Origin: Gordonia asplenii
Lineage (GTDB): Bacteria > Actinomycetota > Actinomycetes > Mycobacteriales > Mycobacteriaceae
Reading direction: 5' to 3'
Length of the DNA: 64,000 bases
Assembly (NCBI RefSeq): GCF_012933505.1
Contig: NZ_JABBNB010000007.1
Span: 1 to 64,000, forward strand
How positions within the stretch are numbered: the stretch's first letter is position 1; each line of letters begins with the position of its first letter. The position numbers were made by a program, and so were the translations under genes. Of this stretch, positions 1-9,492 are shown piece by piece. Below the pieces are notes generated by a model, which saw nothing but the letters and a program-made list of their open reading frames with translations, was not told the DNA's origin and made no database searches.

Positions 1-90
1 GGTGGAGTGCCCTTCGCGTCGCAGTCACTCAGCACAGCGACTCAACCACCCCAGCTGGACGAATGCCGCGGAAAAGTCGACAAAACGTCC

Positions 91-1524
91 CTACACCGGT
101 TCGAATTCGACCTTGCGCGATGACGGGTCCGCCAACACCAGGCGTACCCGGAGTTGTTGGGCCGGAACGAGATCGCCGGTGCAGGGGGCGATCACCGCGT
201 GGTCGGCGAGGAAGATCTGCGCCGGACGCTGCTCTTTCGGTGCGTGCGTCACCACGGCGTCGTACTCGTTGCCGACCTCGTCGGCGAGGACCACCGACTC
301 GGCCAGGTCGATCGAGAGCCGGTCCGCCTTCGATCCGAGTGCGTCGGCCGAACGCAGCAGCTTCGGCAGGGTCGGTAGCGCGGAGCGGACCCACTCGGGG
401 ATTTCCACCCCCGTTGTCACCGACAGGCATACCTCGGTGGCGAAACGGTCGCCGAGCCGACGCAGCGGGGCCGTCACATGTGCGTACGCTCCGCCGACGC
501 CGGCATGTTCGGTCGTCGTCGGCGTCGAATCCGCGGGCAGCGCAAGATAATCCGACCCGCGCAACAAGCCGCTGGCGCCGGCCATCATGGCGAGTGTGGT
601 CGGGGCGTCGTCGGGCAGCCCGGACAGGAATTTGCCCGCGGGCTGATCGACGGGCCAGGACAGGCCGAGGGCGGTGGCCAGTGCGCGGACCTTGGCCACG
701 GCGTCGGGCGCCGCGGGCGGCACCGTGCGCAGCAGACCTATCCCGGCGTCGCGCATGATCGTTCCGGCGCACATTCCGGTCAGCAACGACAGTTGCGCGT
801 TCCACAGGTCGGAGTCGTAGCGTGGCGCGAGTTGCAGCGTCCACGCGCCCGACGCGTCACGTACGACGTCCTGCTCGGGCAGGTCGAGGTCGATGGCGCC
901 GCGTTCCAGACCGGCCCGGCGTCGAAGGTCACCGAACTCGGGGAGCGCTGCGATCGACGGGTGAAGCGTGCCCGACGCCGCGTCGGCGCTGACGCCCGCA
1001 TAATTCAGTTTCGCGACCGACCGGACCGTGGAGCGTCGGACCTTGACGTCGACGACCGCACCCGCGTGATCCACCCGGATCGTCCACAGGACGGCGGGCC
1101 GAACCTGATCTGGCAGCAGCGACCCGGCTCCCTCCGACAATGCCCGCGGATGCAGGGGCACCGACCCGTCCGGGAAGTAGTAGGTGGTTCCGCGGCGTCG
1201 ACTCTCCTGATCCAGCTCGCCTTCCGGCACGACCAGCGCCCCGACGTCGGCGATCGCGTAGTCGACGACGTACCCGTCGGCGTCGGTGGTGAGGTGAACG
1301 GCCTGGTCGAGGTCCATCGAGGTGGGTGGGTCGATGGTCACGAACGGCAACGCCGTGTGATCCTCACGAGTACCGGCGTGGGCGTCGACGATGTGTTCGG
1401 CCTCGTCCTGCGCCTGCGCGCCGTACTCTTCGCTGATGCCGAGCTCAGCGCGAATGGCGTCGAAGTCGATGTCGGGCGCCGAGACTCTGCGTTGCACGTC
1501 CCCCACCCTACGGGTAAGTAGCAC
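91..1524 (-). CDS. RNB-domain 3'-5' exoribonuclease (RNase II/R-like)
   Basis: Predicted processive ribonuclease acting on RNA in the cytoplasm. The RNB core runs from about residue 60 to 390. Its metal-binding motif is TIDPPTSMDLDQA, with Asp65, Asp71 and Asp73; the fourth position, Asp in E. coli RNase II (DLDD), is Gln here. At 477 aa it is shorter than full RNase II/R, lacking the extended cold-shock/S1 arms, as is usual for the small actinobacterial RNB proteins. The GTG start at 1524 is the longest option; GTG at 1503 is also possible. The gene begins only about 9 bp beyond the 3' end of the RNase P RNA gene on the same strand, so two RNA-processing genes are adjacent and may be co-expressed. 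The family call is firm; substrate is unknown. Confidence 0.85.
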   Translation of the reverse strand: MLLTRRVGDVQRRVSAPDIDFDAIRAELGISEEYGAQAQDEAEHIVDAHAGTREDHTALPFVTIDPPTSMDLDQAVHLTTDADGYVVDYAIADVGALVVPEGELDQESRRRGTTYYFPDGSVPLHPRALSEGAGSLLPDQVRPAVLWTIRVDHAGAVVDVKVRRSTVRSVAKLNYAGVSADAASGTLHPSIAALPEFGDLRRRAGLERGAIDLDLPEQDVVRDASGAWTLQLAPRYDSDLWNAQLSLLTGMCAGTIMRDAGIGLLRTVPPAAPDAVAKVRALATALGLSWPVDQPAGKFLSGLPDDAPTTLAMMAGASGLLRGSDYLALPADSTPTTTEHAGVGGAYAHVTAPLRRLGDRFATEVCLSVTTGVEIPEWVRSALPTLPKLLRSADALGSKADRLSIDLAESVVLADEVGNEYDAVVTHAPKEQRPAQIFLADHAVIAPCTGDLVPAQQLRVRLVLADPSSRKVEFEPV

Positions 1525-1532
1525 GCGAGTGG

Positions 1533-1949
<417 letters not shown>

Positions 1950-1995
1950 GTGTCGAGAATACCGCGTCGTCGAAGCCGGCTCGGCCGGGTGACCC

Positions 1996-2652
1996 CTACT
2001 CCAGGTGCGCCACATCATTGCAACTGCGCACCACCGAGCCGCCGTCGGGAAAATACTCGACCAAGGAGACCGATGCGAGGTCCAGGTGCAGGTGAAACAG
2101 AAACTCCGGCCCGACGCGCAGCGCGTCGCGCAACAGAGTCTTGATGGGCGTCACGTGGCTGACGACGAGGACGGACTGACCGGGGTGAGCGTCGACGATC
2201 ACGTTGCGCGCTGCGACGACGCGCTCGCGCACGGCGTCGAAGCTCTCTCCGTTGGGAGGTGCGATTGTGGTGTCGCCCAACCATTCTCGATGAATCTGCG
2301 GGTCACGCTCGGCCGCCTCGGAGAACGTGAGTCCCTCCCACGCCCCGAAGTCGGTTTCGATGAGGCCGTCCTCGATGGCGACGGGCAGCCCGTGTTCGAG
2401 CGCGACCGTCTGTGCCGTCGACCGTGTCCGCTGCAACGGCGACGATACGACGGCGTCGATGTTCCACGCGGACAACCGTCTTGCGGCCGCCGCGGCCTGC
2501 TGCCTGCCGAGTTCTGTGAGTTCCGGGTTGCCGCGCCCGGAGTAGCGCCGCTCCACCGACAGCTCGGTCTGCCCGTGCCGCAGCAGAATCAGCCGGGTTG
2601 GGGCGCCGCGTTGCCCCTGCCAGCTCGGCGTCGACGCCGCGCCGCCACTCAC
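1996..2652 (-). CDS. histidine phosphatase (Rv2228c C-terminal domain, lacking the RNase HI domain)
   Basis: Phosphoglycerate-mutase-superfamily phosphatase. The catalytic LLRHGQTE motif is at about residues 20-27, and the second His lies in VVSHVTPIK near residue 170. In M. tuberculosis the orthologue Rv2228c is a fusion of an N-terminal RNase HI with this CobC-like acid phosphatase. Here only the phosphatase remains, but it still begins with the short linker that precedes the phosphatase half in Rv2228c (STPSWQGQRGAPTRL). The GTG start at 2652 overlaps the TGA of the upstream zinc-ribbon gene, which argues for translational coupling and against a longer N-terminus; no RNase H sequence could fit upstream. 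About 218 aa. Natural substrate unknown; alpha-ribazole phosphate is a possibility given nearby cob genes. Confidence 0.85.
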   Translation of the reverse strand: MSGGAASTPSWQGQRGAPTRLILLRHGQTELSVERRYSGRGNPELTELGRQQAAAAARRLSAWNIDAVVSSPLQRTRSTAQTVALEHGLPVAIEDGLIETDFGAWEGLTFSEAAERDPQIHREWLGDTTIAPPNGESFDAVRERVVAARNVIVDAHPGQSVLVVSHVTPIKTLLRDALRVGPEFLFHLHLDLASVSLVEYFPDGGSVVRSCNDVAHLE

Positions 2653-3392
2653 TTGGGCAGACCCGATTCCGAGGTGCGGATCAGCAGCGCGCCGCATTCT
2701 TCACAGCGCAGCACCTCGTCGGAGGCGGCCATCGCGATCGACGACAACGTTCCCCGGTCGAGCTCCATTCGGCATGCGCCGCAACGCTGTTGGCGCAGCA
2801 ACCCGGCACCGACGCGACCCGACGCGCGCTGGCGGTCATAGATCGCGAGGAGCTCGGTGGGGGCCTCGGCGGTGATGGCATCGCGCTTGTCCACCGCGTC
2901 GCTCAGCTTCTCGTCGACCTTGACCAGCGCTGCGTCCCTGCGGGTTTCGATGTCGGCGCGGTCGGATTCCAGCTGCGCGACGGTGGCGCTCGCCCGCTGC
3001 TGTTCCGCGGTGGTGGCTTCCTGACGTTCCATCAGCGCGAGCAGGTCGTCTTCGAGGACGCTGCGGCGGCGACGCAGCCCGGCGAGTTCGTGCTGGAGCT
3101 CCGCGAGTTGCTTCGGCGGTAGACCGCCGCCGTCCAACTGTGCCGCGTCCTTCTTCTCTCGTGCACTCATGCCGTTGACCTCGGAGTCGACGCGACGATA
3201 CTCGCGATCGATGTCTTCGGCGGCGATCTGCGCACGCACCAAGTCGTCACGGGCACCGTCGATGCGGGTGGTCAGCTCGCTGATCTCCGCGTCCTCGGGC
3301 AGGCTGGAGCGTTCGCGTTTGAGACGGGCGATCTGTGCGTCGACGTCTGCGACCTCCAACAGTATCCGCTGGCGACTCGCCTCAACCTTCAT
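2649..3392 (-). CDS. coiled-coil C4 zinc-ribbon protein (Rv2229c/HP0958 family)
   Basis: About 247 aa. An N-terminal coiled coil (residues about 1-180, rich in heptads with Arg, Glu, Leu) is followed by a C-terminal zinc ribbon with two Cys pairs, CGACRMEL and CEECGALL. This is the architecture of the conserved Rv2229c/MSMEG_4306 and H. pylori HP0958 proteins, whose role in actinobacteria is not settled; nucleic-acid binding is suspected. The ATG at 3392 opens the conserved sequence MKVEASRQRILLEVADVDAQ; upstream in-frame codons extend into the Nif3-like gene and are not conserved. It sits between the Nif3-like gene (43 bp upstream) and the phosphatase (4-bp overlap) in one operon. Confidence 0.85.
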   Translation of the reverse strand: MKVEASRQRILLEVADVDAQIARLKRERSSLPEDAEISELTTRIDGARDDLVRAQIAAEDIDREYRRVDSEVNGMSAREKKDAAQLDGGGLPPKQLAELQHELAGLRRRRSVLEDDLLALMERQEATTAEQQRASATVAQLESDRADIETRRDAALVKVDEKLSDAVDKRDAITAEAPTELLAIYDRQRASGRVGAGLLRQQRCGACRMELDRGTLSSIAMAASDEVLRCEECGALLIRTSESGLPK

Positions 3393-3435
3393 TGCGCTCC
3401 CTATTTTGTTCTCACCACAAGCTGAGCCTGCAATC

Positions 3436-4596
3436 CTACCGTCCGCTACCGGTGACGGTGAACGGGTCGGTGGGAACGTCGAAGACCTCGGCGCGCACTC
3501 CGACCGCCCGGACCACCTCGGCCGCCTGCGCACACCAGGGAAACTCGGTGGCCCAGTGCCCCGCGTCGATCAGCGACGGCCCGCCGACGCGCAGATGCTC
3601 GTCGACGACGTGGTGGCGCAGGTCGGCGGTGACGTACACGTCGGCCCCGCACGCGCGGGCCGCACCGAGCAGCGAGTCACCCGCCCCACCGCACACCGCG
3701 ACCACATGCACCGTCGAATCCGGTTGTCCCGCACCGCGGATACCTGCCCCGCCGCCGGGAAGCCGTTGTGCCACAAGGTCGACGAAGTCGCGCAGGGTCG
3801 TCGGCGCGGGCAGCGAGCCGACCCGCCCCAATCCGACGTCACCGGGCAGCGCAACGGATTCGAAGACGTCGAAGGCGGGTTCTTCGTACGGGTGCGCGGC
3901 CCGCAGCGCGGCCCGAACGGCCGAACGCAGATGCCGGGCGGCGACCATCTCGACCCGTTGTTCGACGACGGTCTCGCGTGCCCCGACGGTCCCGATATGC
4001 GGGTTCGCGCCCGCTTGCGGTTCGAACTGGCCGACGCCGCCGACGCTCCACGAGCACGCCCGGTAGTCGCCGAGCGCACCGGCCCCGGCTGCGAACATCG
4101 CCTCCGTCACCGCCGCGGCGTCGACGTCGGGGACCATCACGACCCACTTGTCGAGCGCCTCGGTCGGCAACGGCTGCAACGGTTTCAGGTCGTCGACGCC
4201 GAGTAGTCGGGCCAGCGCGTCGGATACTCCGGGATTGGCGCTGTCGGCGTTGGTATGCGCGGTGAACAGCGCACAACCGCCGCGGATGAGGCGATGGATG
4301 AGCGAGCCCTTCGGCGTCGACGCCGCGACCGTGTCGACGCCGCGCAACAAAAGCGGGTGATGCGCCACGATCATCTGCACTCCGGCGTCGAGTGCCGCGC
4401 GCACGACGTCGTCGGTGACGTCGATGCAGACGAGGACCCGCTCGACGGCGTCGGCGGGGTCACCGCAGACCAGCCCGACCGAATCCCAGGACTCGGCGAG
4501 CTTCGGCGGGTACGCCCGGTCGAGGGCGTCGACGACGTCTCCGACGGTGGGCTTCCCGCCGGGCCCGGCAGTAGAAGTAGTCGGGGTCATCACCAC
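3436..4596 (-). CDS. Nif3-like dinuclear metal centre protein (Rv2230c/YqfO)
   Basis: 386 aa, matching Gram-positive YqfO-type Nif3 proteins, which carry a central PII-like/CutA-like insert between two metal-binding halves. Visible family motifs are the N-terminal AESWDSVGLVCGD, the metal-binding HHPLLLRG with a later HTNADSA, and the C-terminal GHWATEF near residue 350. Some members act as GTP cyclohydrolase I type 2-like enzymes, but the physiological role is unsettled. The ATG overlaps the last 7 bp of the CobC-like gene, so the two are translationally coupled. Confidence 0.9.
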   Translation of the reverse strand: MVMTPTTSTAGPGGKPTVGDVVDALDRAYPPKLAESWDSVGLVCGDPADAVERVLVCIDVTDDVVRAALDAGVQMIVAHHPLLLRGVDTVAASTPKGSLIHRLIRGGCALFTAHTNADSANPGVSDALARLLGVDDLKPLQPLPTEALDKWVVMVPDVDAAAVTEAMFAAGAGALGDYRACSWSVGGVGQFEPQAGANPHIGTVGARETVVEQRVEMVAARHLRSAVRAALRAAHPYEEPAFDVFESVALPGDVGLGRVGSLPAPTTLRDFVDLVAQRLPGGGAGIRGAGQPDSTVHVVAVCGGAGDSLLGAARACGADVYVTADLRHHVVDEHLRVGGPSLIDAGHWATEFPWCAQAAEVVRAVGVRAEVFDVPTDPFTVTGSGR

Positions 4597-5678
4597 TGCC
4601 TCTCGGAGTCGACGGATTCGCGTAATGCGCCTACGAGCGCGGCAACACTATCGTCGTCGCGCACCGCGAGGCGCAGATAGTCCGCCCCGAGCCCGGTGAA
4701 GTTCGCGCAGCTGCGGACGGCGAAACCCTTGTGCCGCAAGCGTTCTTTGACGGCGAGCGCATTCGGGACGGCAATCGTGACGAAGGGGGCGGCCGGGTGC
4801 CCGACGATGTCGATCCCGGCGGCGTCGAGGCGTCGGACCATTGCGGCGCGCTGGGCACGCACGGCCAGCGCCTCGCTGCGCGCATACGCCAGACCTTGCC
4901 GATCGAGGCACGCACCGATGGCCGCGGTGGCCGGTGAGCCGACGGCCCAGTGTCGTCGAATGCGGGTCAACCGCGCTATCACGTCGGGCGCGGCGAACAG
5001 ATATCCGGCGCGCAGTCCGGCGAGACCGAATGTCTTGGTGACGCTGCGTATCACGATGAGGTCCGGATCACGTTCAGCGGCAACCGATTCCGGTTCCATG
5101 ATCAGATCGCCCGCCGCGTCGACCGCGCAGGTGAGGTCGGCGAACGCCTCGTCGACGACGACGATCCGGCCGGGACGTCGGAGCGCGTCGACGTCGGCAC
5201 GCGGGTGGAGCACCGACGTCGGGTTGGTGGGATTGCCCAGCACGACGAGGTCGGCGTCGTCGGGCACGAGTGCGGCGTCGATACGCCAGTGCGGGGCACG
5301 GCACACGACGTCGGTGATGCGGACTCCCGCAGCGGCGAGCACGCGGGCCGGTTCGGTGAACGACGGCACCACCAGCGCCGCATGCCGGGGCTCCAGCCGC
5401 GCCAACAGCTCGAATCCCTCAGCGGCTCCGGCGAGGAGCAGCACCTCCTCGGCGGGTCGACCGTGTGCGTCTCCGACGATCGAACGCACCTCGTGCTCGC
5501 GCGCCTGCGACGGATACGACGCCAGCGAATCGACCGCGGTGAGCAACGCCGCACGAACGAACGGAGGTGGCCCACCCCGCACATTGACGGCGAAATCGAC
5601 CAGGCCGGGCTCCGCGTCCGCGTCGCCGTGGCGCTGCGGGGCGTACAGATCCGCGGTCGAGGCTGCAGCCGATTTCAT
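4590..5678 (-). CDS. cobC: PLP-dependent aminotransferase, CobC-like (Rv2231c)
   Basis: Class I/II fold-type I aminotransferase of about 362 aa, related to threonine-phosphate decarboxylase/histidinol-phosphate aminotransferase. The PLP lysine lies in the segment IVIRSVTKTFGLAGLRAGY, and the Asp that pairs with the pyridine nitrogen is in VVDEAFADL. In the cobalamin pathway this family makes aminopropanol phosphate from threonine phosphate. The presence of cobD 4 kb away supports a corrinoid role, although the name cobC rests on synteny. The ATG at 5678 is preferred over longer frames because only 31 bp separate it from the divergent HAD gene. Confidence 0.85.
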   Translation of the reverse strand: MKSAAASTADLYAPQRHGDADAEPGLVDFAVNVRGGPPPFVRAALLTAVDSLASYPSQAREHEVRSIVGDAHGRPAEEVLLLAGAAEGFELLARLEPRHAALVVPSFTEPARVLAAAGVRITDVVCRAPHWRIDAALVPDDADLVVLGNPTNPTSVLHPRADVDALRRPGRIVVVDEAFADLTCAVDAAGDLIMEPESVAAERDPDLIVIRSVTKTFGLAGLRAGYLFAAPDVIARLTRIRRHWAVGSPATAAIGACLDRQGLAYARSEALAVRAQRAAMVRRLDAAGIDIVGHPAAPFVTIAVPNALAVKERLRHKGFAVRSCANFTGLGADYLRLAVRDDDSVAALVGALRESVDSERQW

Positions 5679-5709
5679 AGTGACCAACCCTACGGGGCAC
5701 CATGGACTG

Positions 5710-6402
5710 GTGACTGCTGCGGCCATCGATACCCTGCCCGATCCACACGCGACGCTGTTGTTCGATCTCGACGGCACCGTCACCGACAGCGTCGAAGGCA
5801 TCGTGGCGAGTTTTCACCACGCGTTGGCGGCGGTGGACGTCGAGCCGCCCAGCGGCGACCTGGTCACCGCGATCGTCGGGCCGCCGCTGGTCGACACCTT
5901 CGCCTCGCTGGGCCTCGACGACGACACGACCGCGCGAGCACTGGACGCGTACAAGGACCGCTACGGTCGCATCGGCTGGCAGGAGAACGTCGTCTTCGAG
6001 GGCATGGCCCAACTGCTGGCGGACCTGTCGTCGAACGGCCGGACGCTGGCCATCGCGACGAGCAAGAACGAGACGATGGCCCGGCGCATCCTGGAGCACT
6101 TCGGGCTGGCCCACAATTTCGCGGTCATCGCCGGCGCCAGCGACGACGGAACGCGGCGGGCGAAGGCCGACGTCGTAGCGCATGCCCTGCACGGACTCGG
6201 CGTCGAGCCGGTGGAACACGCCGACGGTGGAACGCCGAATATCGTGATGATCGGTGACCGAATTCACGACATCGAGGGCGCCGCAAAATACGGGATCCCG
6301 GCAGTGGCCGTCGGATGGGGTTACGCTACCGAGAGTGAGGTCCATGATGCTGCCTGGACCGTGGAATCTGTCGACACGTTGCGCGAGGTACTTGGTGTCT
6401 GA
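5710..6402 (+). CDS. ptkA: HAD-superfamily hydrolase, PtkA-like (Rv2232)
   Basis: About 230 aa. HAD motif I is DLDGTVTDS near residues 18-26, motif II is ATSKN, and motif III/IV includes GDRIHDIEGA. A phosphoglycolate-phosphatase-like cap lies between motifs I and II. In M. tuberculosis the orthologue at this locus, PtkA, is reported to act as a protein tyrosine kinase that phosphorylates PtpA. The same pairing is seen here: the stop codon overlaps the start of ptpA. The GTG at 5710 is chosen because the fold begins immediately after it and the divergent cobC-like gene starts at 5678. Phosphatase activity is equally plausible from sequence alone. Confidence 0.85.
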   Translation: MTAAAIDTLPDPHATLLFDLDGTVTDSVEGIVASFHHALAAVDVEPPSGDLVTAIVGPPLVDTFASLGLDDDTTARALDAYKDRYGRIGWQENVVFEGMAQLLADLSSNGRTLAIATSKNETMARRILEHFGLAHNFAVIAGASDDGTRRAKADVVAHALHGLGVEPVEHADGGTPNIVMIGDRIHDIEGAAKYGIPAVAVGWGYATESEVHDAAWTVESVDTLREVLGV

Positions 6403-6901
6403 ACAACTGCACGTCTGTTTCGTCTGCACCGGCAATATCTGTCGGTCCCCCATGGGGCAGAATATTTTTCGTAAGGCGCTCGCCGACGCCGGGTTATCCG
6501 AGCGCGTCCGGGTGAGCAGCGCGGGCACCGGTGGCTGGCATGAGGGCGAGCCGGCCGACAATCGGGCGCGGACCGAGTTGCTGGCGCACGGCTACTCCGA
6601 CACGCATGTCGCGGCACAGTTGGCGCCGCAGCATTACGACGCCGATCTGCTGATCGCGATGGACCACGGCCACCTCAAGGATCTGGAACGCAAGCGGTTG
6701 GGACCGCGGGTGCGTCTGCTACGCAGTTTCGATCCCGAGGTCGACGCCGACGCCGAGGTCGCCGACCCGTACTACGGTACCCAGGAAGACTTCGGGGTCG
6801 CCCGCGAGCAGATCGAAGCGGCCATCCCCGGGCTGATCGACTGGGTGAACGCACAGCTCGGCGTCACCGCGCCGACGCTGCATGACGCGCTCGACGGCTG
6901 A
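6395..6901 (+). CDS. ptpA: low-molecular-weight protein tyrosine phosphatase PtpA
   Basis: 168 aa, typical of LMW-PTPs. The catalytic P-loop CTGNICRSP lies near the N-terminus (C(X)5R), and the general acid Asp is in VADPYYGTQEDF. In M. tuberculosis PtpA (Rv2234) is secreted and dephosphorylates host proteins; in an environmental relative a bacterial substrate is likelier. The GTG start at 6395 overlaps the TGA of the HAD gene by 8 bp, showing coupling with its presumed kinase partner. Confidence 0.93.
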   Translation: MSEQLHVCFVCTGNICRSPMGQNIFRKALADAGLSERVRVSSAGTGGWHEGEPADNRARTELLAHGYSDTHVAAQLAPQHYDADLLIAMDHGHLKDLERKRLGPRVRLLRSFDPEVDADAEVADPYYGTQEDFGVAREQIEAAIPGLIDWVNAQLGVTAPTLHDALDG

Positions 6902-6925
6902 GGGAAGTCGGTTCGGTACCGTTGA

Positions 6926-7843
6926 GTGGTGTTCCGAACGTTCCTTCGCCCCGGCTGGATTGTGCTCGGGCTGGTTGTGGTGGCGTTCGCCGCGCTGTGC
7001 TTCTGGATTCTGGCACCCTGGCAGCTCGGTAAGAACTCATCGACCGAAAAGCGCAACGACCTGATCCGCACCGCCGTCGGCGAGGCCGTGGTGCCCATCG
7101 ACGACATCGCCCCCGCGGGCCGCGCGTTCGCCCCCGACACCGAGTGGCGGGAAGTGTCGATCGACGGAAGATACCGGCCCGACCTGCAGGTCGCCGTGCG
7201 ACTGCGCTCGGTGCAAGAGCGCCCGGCCACCGAGATTCTGACGCCGTTCGTCAGCGCCGACGGACGGGCGTTCCTCGTCGACCGCGGTTACGTGCGACCC
7301 GATCAAGGAAAGTCGATCTCCGACGTTCCCGCTGCGCCCACCGGACTCACCACCATCCATGCCCGCATCCGCAAGAACGAGGGCACCTCACCCGGCCGCG
7401 GTGCGCACATCGCCGACGGCGTGAAGGCCGTGTACACGATCGATCCGGTCGTCGTCGGGACGCAGACCGGACTCACCTTCGACGACTTCTATCTGCAACT
7501 GTCGGCGAACCAACCGGGTTCACTCGGCGAAATCGCACTCCCCCAACTGGATTCGGGCCCATACCTCTCCTATGGCTTGCAGTGGCTGGCCTTCGGCGTC
7601 ATGGCGCCGCTGGGCGCGGCCTACTTCATCTACAGCGAAGTGAAGCATCGTCGGGCAGTGCGCGACACGACGTCGTCGGGCGACGAGGTGTCGGTCGAGC
7701 CGCCGAAACCGAAAACTCAGATGCGCGACGCCGGCTTCACCGCGGCAGCGTCGACGCAACGCCATCAGATCGGTTCGGGCCCCGACGCGAGCGAGGCCAC
7801 CGACGACGTGAAAGCGAAGCTGGCGAAGCGCTACGGCGGGTGA
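6926..7843 (+). CDS. SURF1-family membrane protein (Rv2235)
   Basis: 305 aa. One N-terminal transmembrane helix (about residues 10-30, containing the family motif FWILAPWQLGKN), an extracytoplasmic SURF1 domain with RGYVRPDQG, and a C-terminal helix (about 215-235) followed by a charged cytoplasmic tail. SURF1 proteins assist cytochrome c oxidase assembly. Start is GTG at 6926, with a second GTG at 6929. It lies 24 bp after ptpA and probably shares its transcript. The family assignment is solid. Confidence 0.88.
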   Translation: MVFRTFLRPGWIVLGLVVVAFAALCFWILAPWQLGKNSSTEKRNDLIRTAVGEAVVPIDDIAPAGRAFAPDTEWREVSIDGRYRPDLQVAVRLRSVQERPATEILTPFVSADGRAFLVDRGYVRPDQGKSISDVPAAPTGLTTIHARIRKNEGTSPGRGAHIADGVKAVYTIDPVVVGTQTGLTFDDFYLQLSANQPGSLGEIALPQLDSGPYLSYGLQWLAFGVMAPLGAAYFIYSEVKHRRAVRDTTSSGDEVSVEPPKPKTQMRDAGFTAAASTQRHQIGSGPDASEATDDVKAKLAKRYGG

Positions 7844-7877
7844 GGCGACTACGCCCCGGGGGTCGATTCGAAAGTGG

Positions 7878-9338
7878 TTACCGGAACGGGTTGGGCGGGT
7901 AGGGGCTCTGCCCGGGGTTCGGCTGCGCGCCCGGTCCCTGTTGTCCGGGGTAAGGGCCCTGCTGCGGCGCGAACGGCTGCGACGGCCGTTGTTGTTGTTG
8001 CGGTGCACCGTAGCCCGGATTGGGCCCGGGACCGTTCGGGCGGGGCGCGCCCGGAGTCTGCTGCGGCGCACCGAAACCCGGATTCGGGCGCGGCGCCGAC
8101 GGACCGGGCTGCGGTCGGCCGAAGGGCGACCCCGGCGGGCCGCCGAACTGCTGCCCCTGCGGCGAGACGTAGCCCTGCTGCGGTGCCTGCCCGAACTGTC
8201 CGGGTGCCTGCTGACCCGGCCCGAACTGTCCCGGACCCCCGGGACCCGGGTAGCCGATGTTGTTCTGCGCCTTGCGTTTACGGGAGCGTCGAATCGAAAC
8301 GATCGCCAACACGAGCACCACCAGCACGACGACGGCGATCAGCGGGCCCAGCCACAGCCACATGTTGCCCGTGCCGCTGCCCGACGAATCACCGCGCGGT
8401 GCCGCCAACTGCACGCCGTGCGACTCGAGGTAGGAGCGCAGGGCGATGTTGTCGGTGATGAAGTCGAAGGACGCCGCGTTGTCGGTGGACACCGACGAAT
8501 TGGTGCCGATCACGTTGCCGTCGGTGTCGACGGTCGGTCCGCCGGACATGCCGTGGCCCATCCCCGCGGAGATCTCCGTCTTGGTCACACCGTTGTTGGT
8601 GTTCTGCCGCGACGACACCGTTCCCGTCTTATACGACGGCTGCGGAATCCTCGACGTGTCGGTGACCACCCGAACCGCGCCCGGGAAACCGACCGCGGTG
8701 ATCGCCTCTCCGGGTTGCGGAACGTCGGTCGAAATGGCAAGCGGCACAAGGTTTTGGTTGTTGATCCGGAGAAGTGCGTTGTCGCCGTCGTCGAATTGCT
8801 GGAAGTCGACCACCTCTGCGTCGACCCAGTCGGTCAGCACCTGGCCGTTGCCGGACGGCTGCTGCACCGCCACCGACCGCGTCGGCGAGGCGGTGGAATC
8901 GGCGGTCGACCCGGAGACCGGCCATTTGTCGGCGGTCGCGATCTTGTAGTTGGCGGTGGCCTCGGCGTCGGTCCAGTTGTACTCCGACTGCAGCAGCTCG
9001 ATGCTCTTCTGTCGGAAGGCGTCGACGATGTCGTCGCCCTTGCCGTTGACGCAGTGGCCGGCGGTGGCGATCGAACCCTTGGTGTCGACGGCGTAACCGG
9101 TGCAGGTGGTGGTCAGCGACATCTCGGGGGTCCACACGGTACCCGTCTTCAACGGGACCTGAACGTAGCCCTTGTAGATGGTGCGGATGAAGATGATCGA
9201 CGGACCCACGATGTCCGAGATCGACTGTTTCGGCGCTGCGCTCGCTGCGCCGGGCGCCAGTGCGACGAGTGCGAGCAACGCCGCACAGAGAGCGACCAGC
9301 ACGCGTCGCGCGCCCAGTCCGATGTTTGCCTGTCGCAT
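7878..9338 (-). CDS. secreted trypsin-like serine protease with C-terminal membrane anchor and Pro/Gln-rich tail
   Basis: 486 aa. Signal peptide (residues 1-34, ending ASAAPK), then a chymotrypsin-fold domain. The triad is visible as His in TAGHCV, Asp in DDGDNALLRI and Ser in GHGMSGGPTVD. A transmembrane helix follows (about residues 330-355, MWLWLGPLIAVVVLVVLVL), then a basic stop-transfer patch and a cytoplasmic tail of about 120 residues rich in Pro, Gly and Gln. The protease therefore faces outward with a low-complexity tail inside. It is convergent with the SURF1-like gene (34 bp apart). Substrate unknown. Confidence 0.85.
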   Translation of the reverse strand: MRQANIGLGARRVLVALCAALLALVALAPGAASAAPKQSISDIVGPSIIFIRTIYKGYVQVPLKTGTVWTPEMSLTTTCTGYAVDTKGSIATAGHCVNGKGDDIVDAFRQKSIELLQSEYNWTDAEATANYKIATADKWPVSGSTADSTASPTRSVAVQQPSGNGQVLTDWVDAEVVDFQQFDDGDNALLRINNQNLVPLAISTDVPQPGEAITAVGFPGAVRVVTDTSRIPQPSYKTGTVSSRQNTNNGVTKTEISAGMGHGMSGGPTVDTDGNVIGTNSSVSTDNAASFDFITDNIALRSYLESHGVQLAAPRGDSSGSGTGNMWLWLGPLIAVVVLVVLVLAIVSIRRSRKRKAQNNIGYPGPGGPGQFGPGQQAPGQFGQAPQQGYVSPQGQQFGGPPGSPFGRPQPGPSAPRPNPGFGAPQQTPGAPRPNGPGPNPGYGAPQQQQRPSQPFAPQQGPYPGQQGPGAQPNPGQSPYPPNPFR

Positions 9339-9492
9339 AGCCGTCCTAAGTCTCCTAGTAATGCGGCGTGAACACGAAAGTCGCCGGGGCGTCCCCTAAA
9401 CCCCGAGGCCGGTGGCCACCGAATCGCAGATGGCCAACGTTAACACGGTGAAATCAGCTCCAGGCCTGCGCAGGCGAGGTCGGGCGGCAAGT

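Noticed and set aside
4696-5709. N-terminal extension of the HAD protein to 568 aa
   Set aside because: The extension is antisense to the CobC-like gene and has no protein-like pattern; the HAD fold starts right after GTG 5710.
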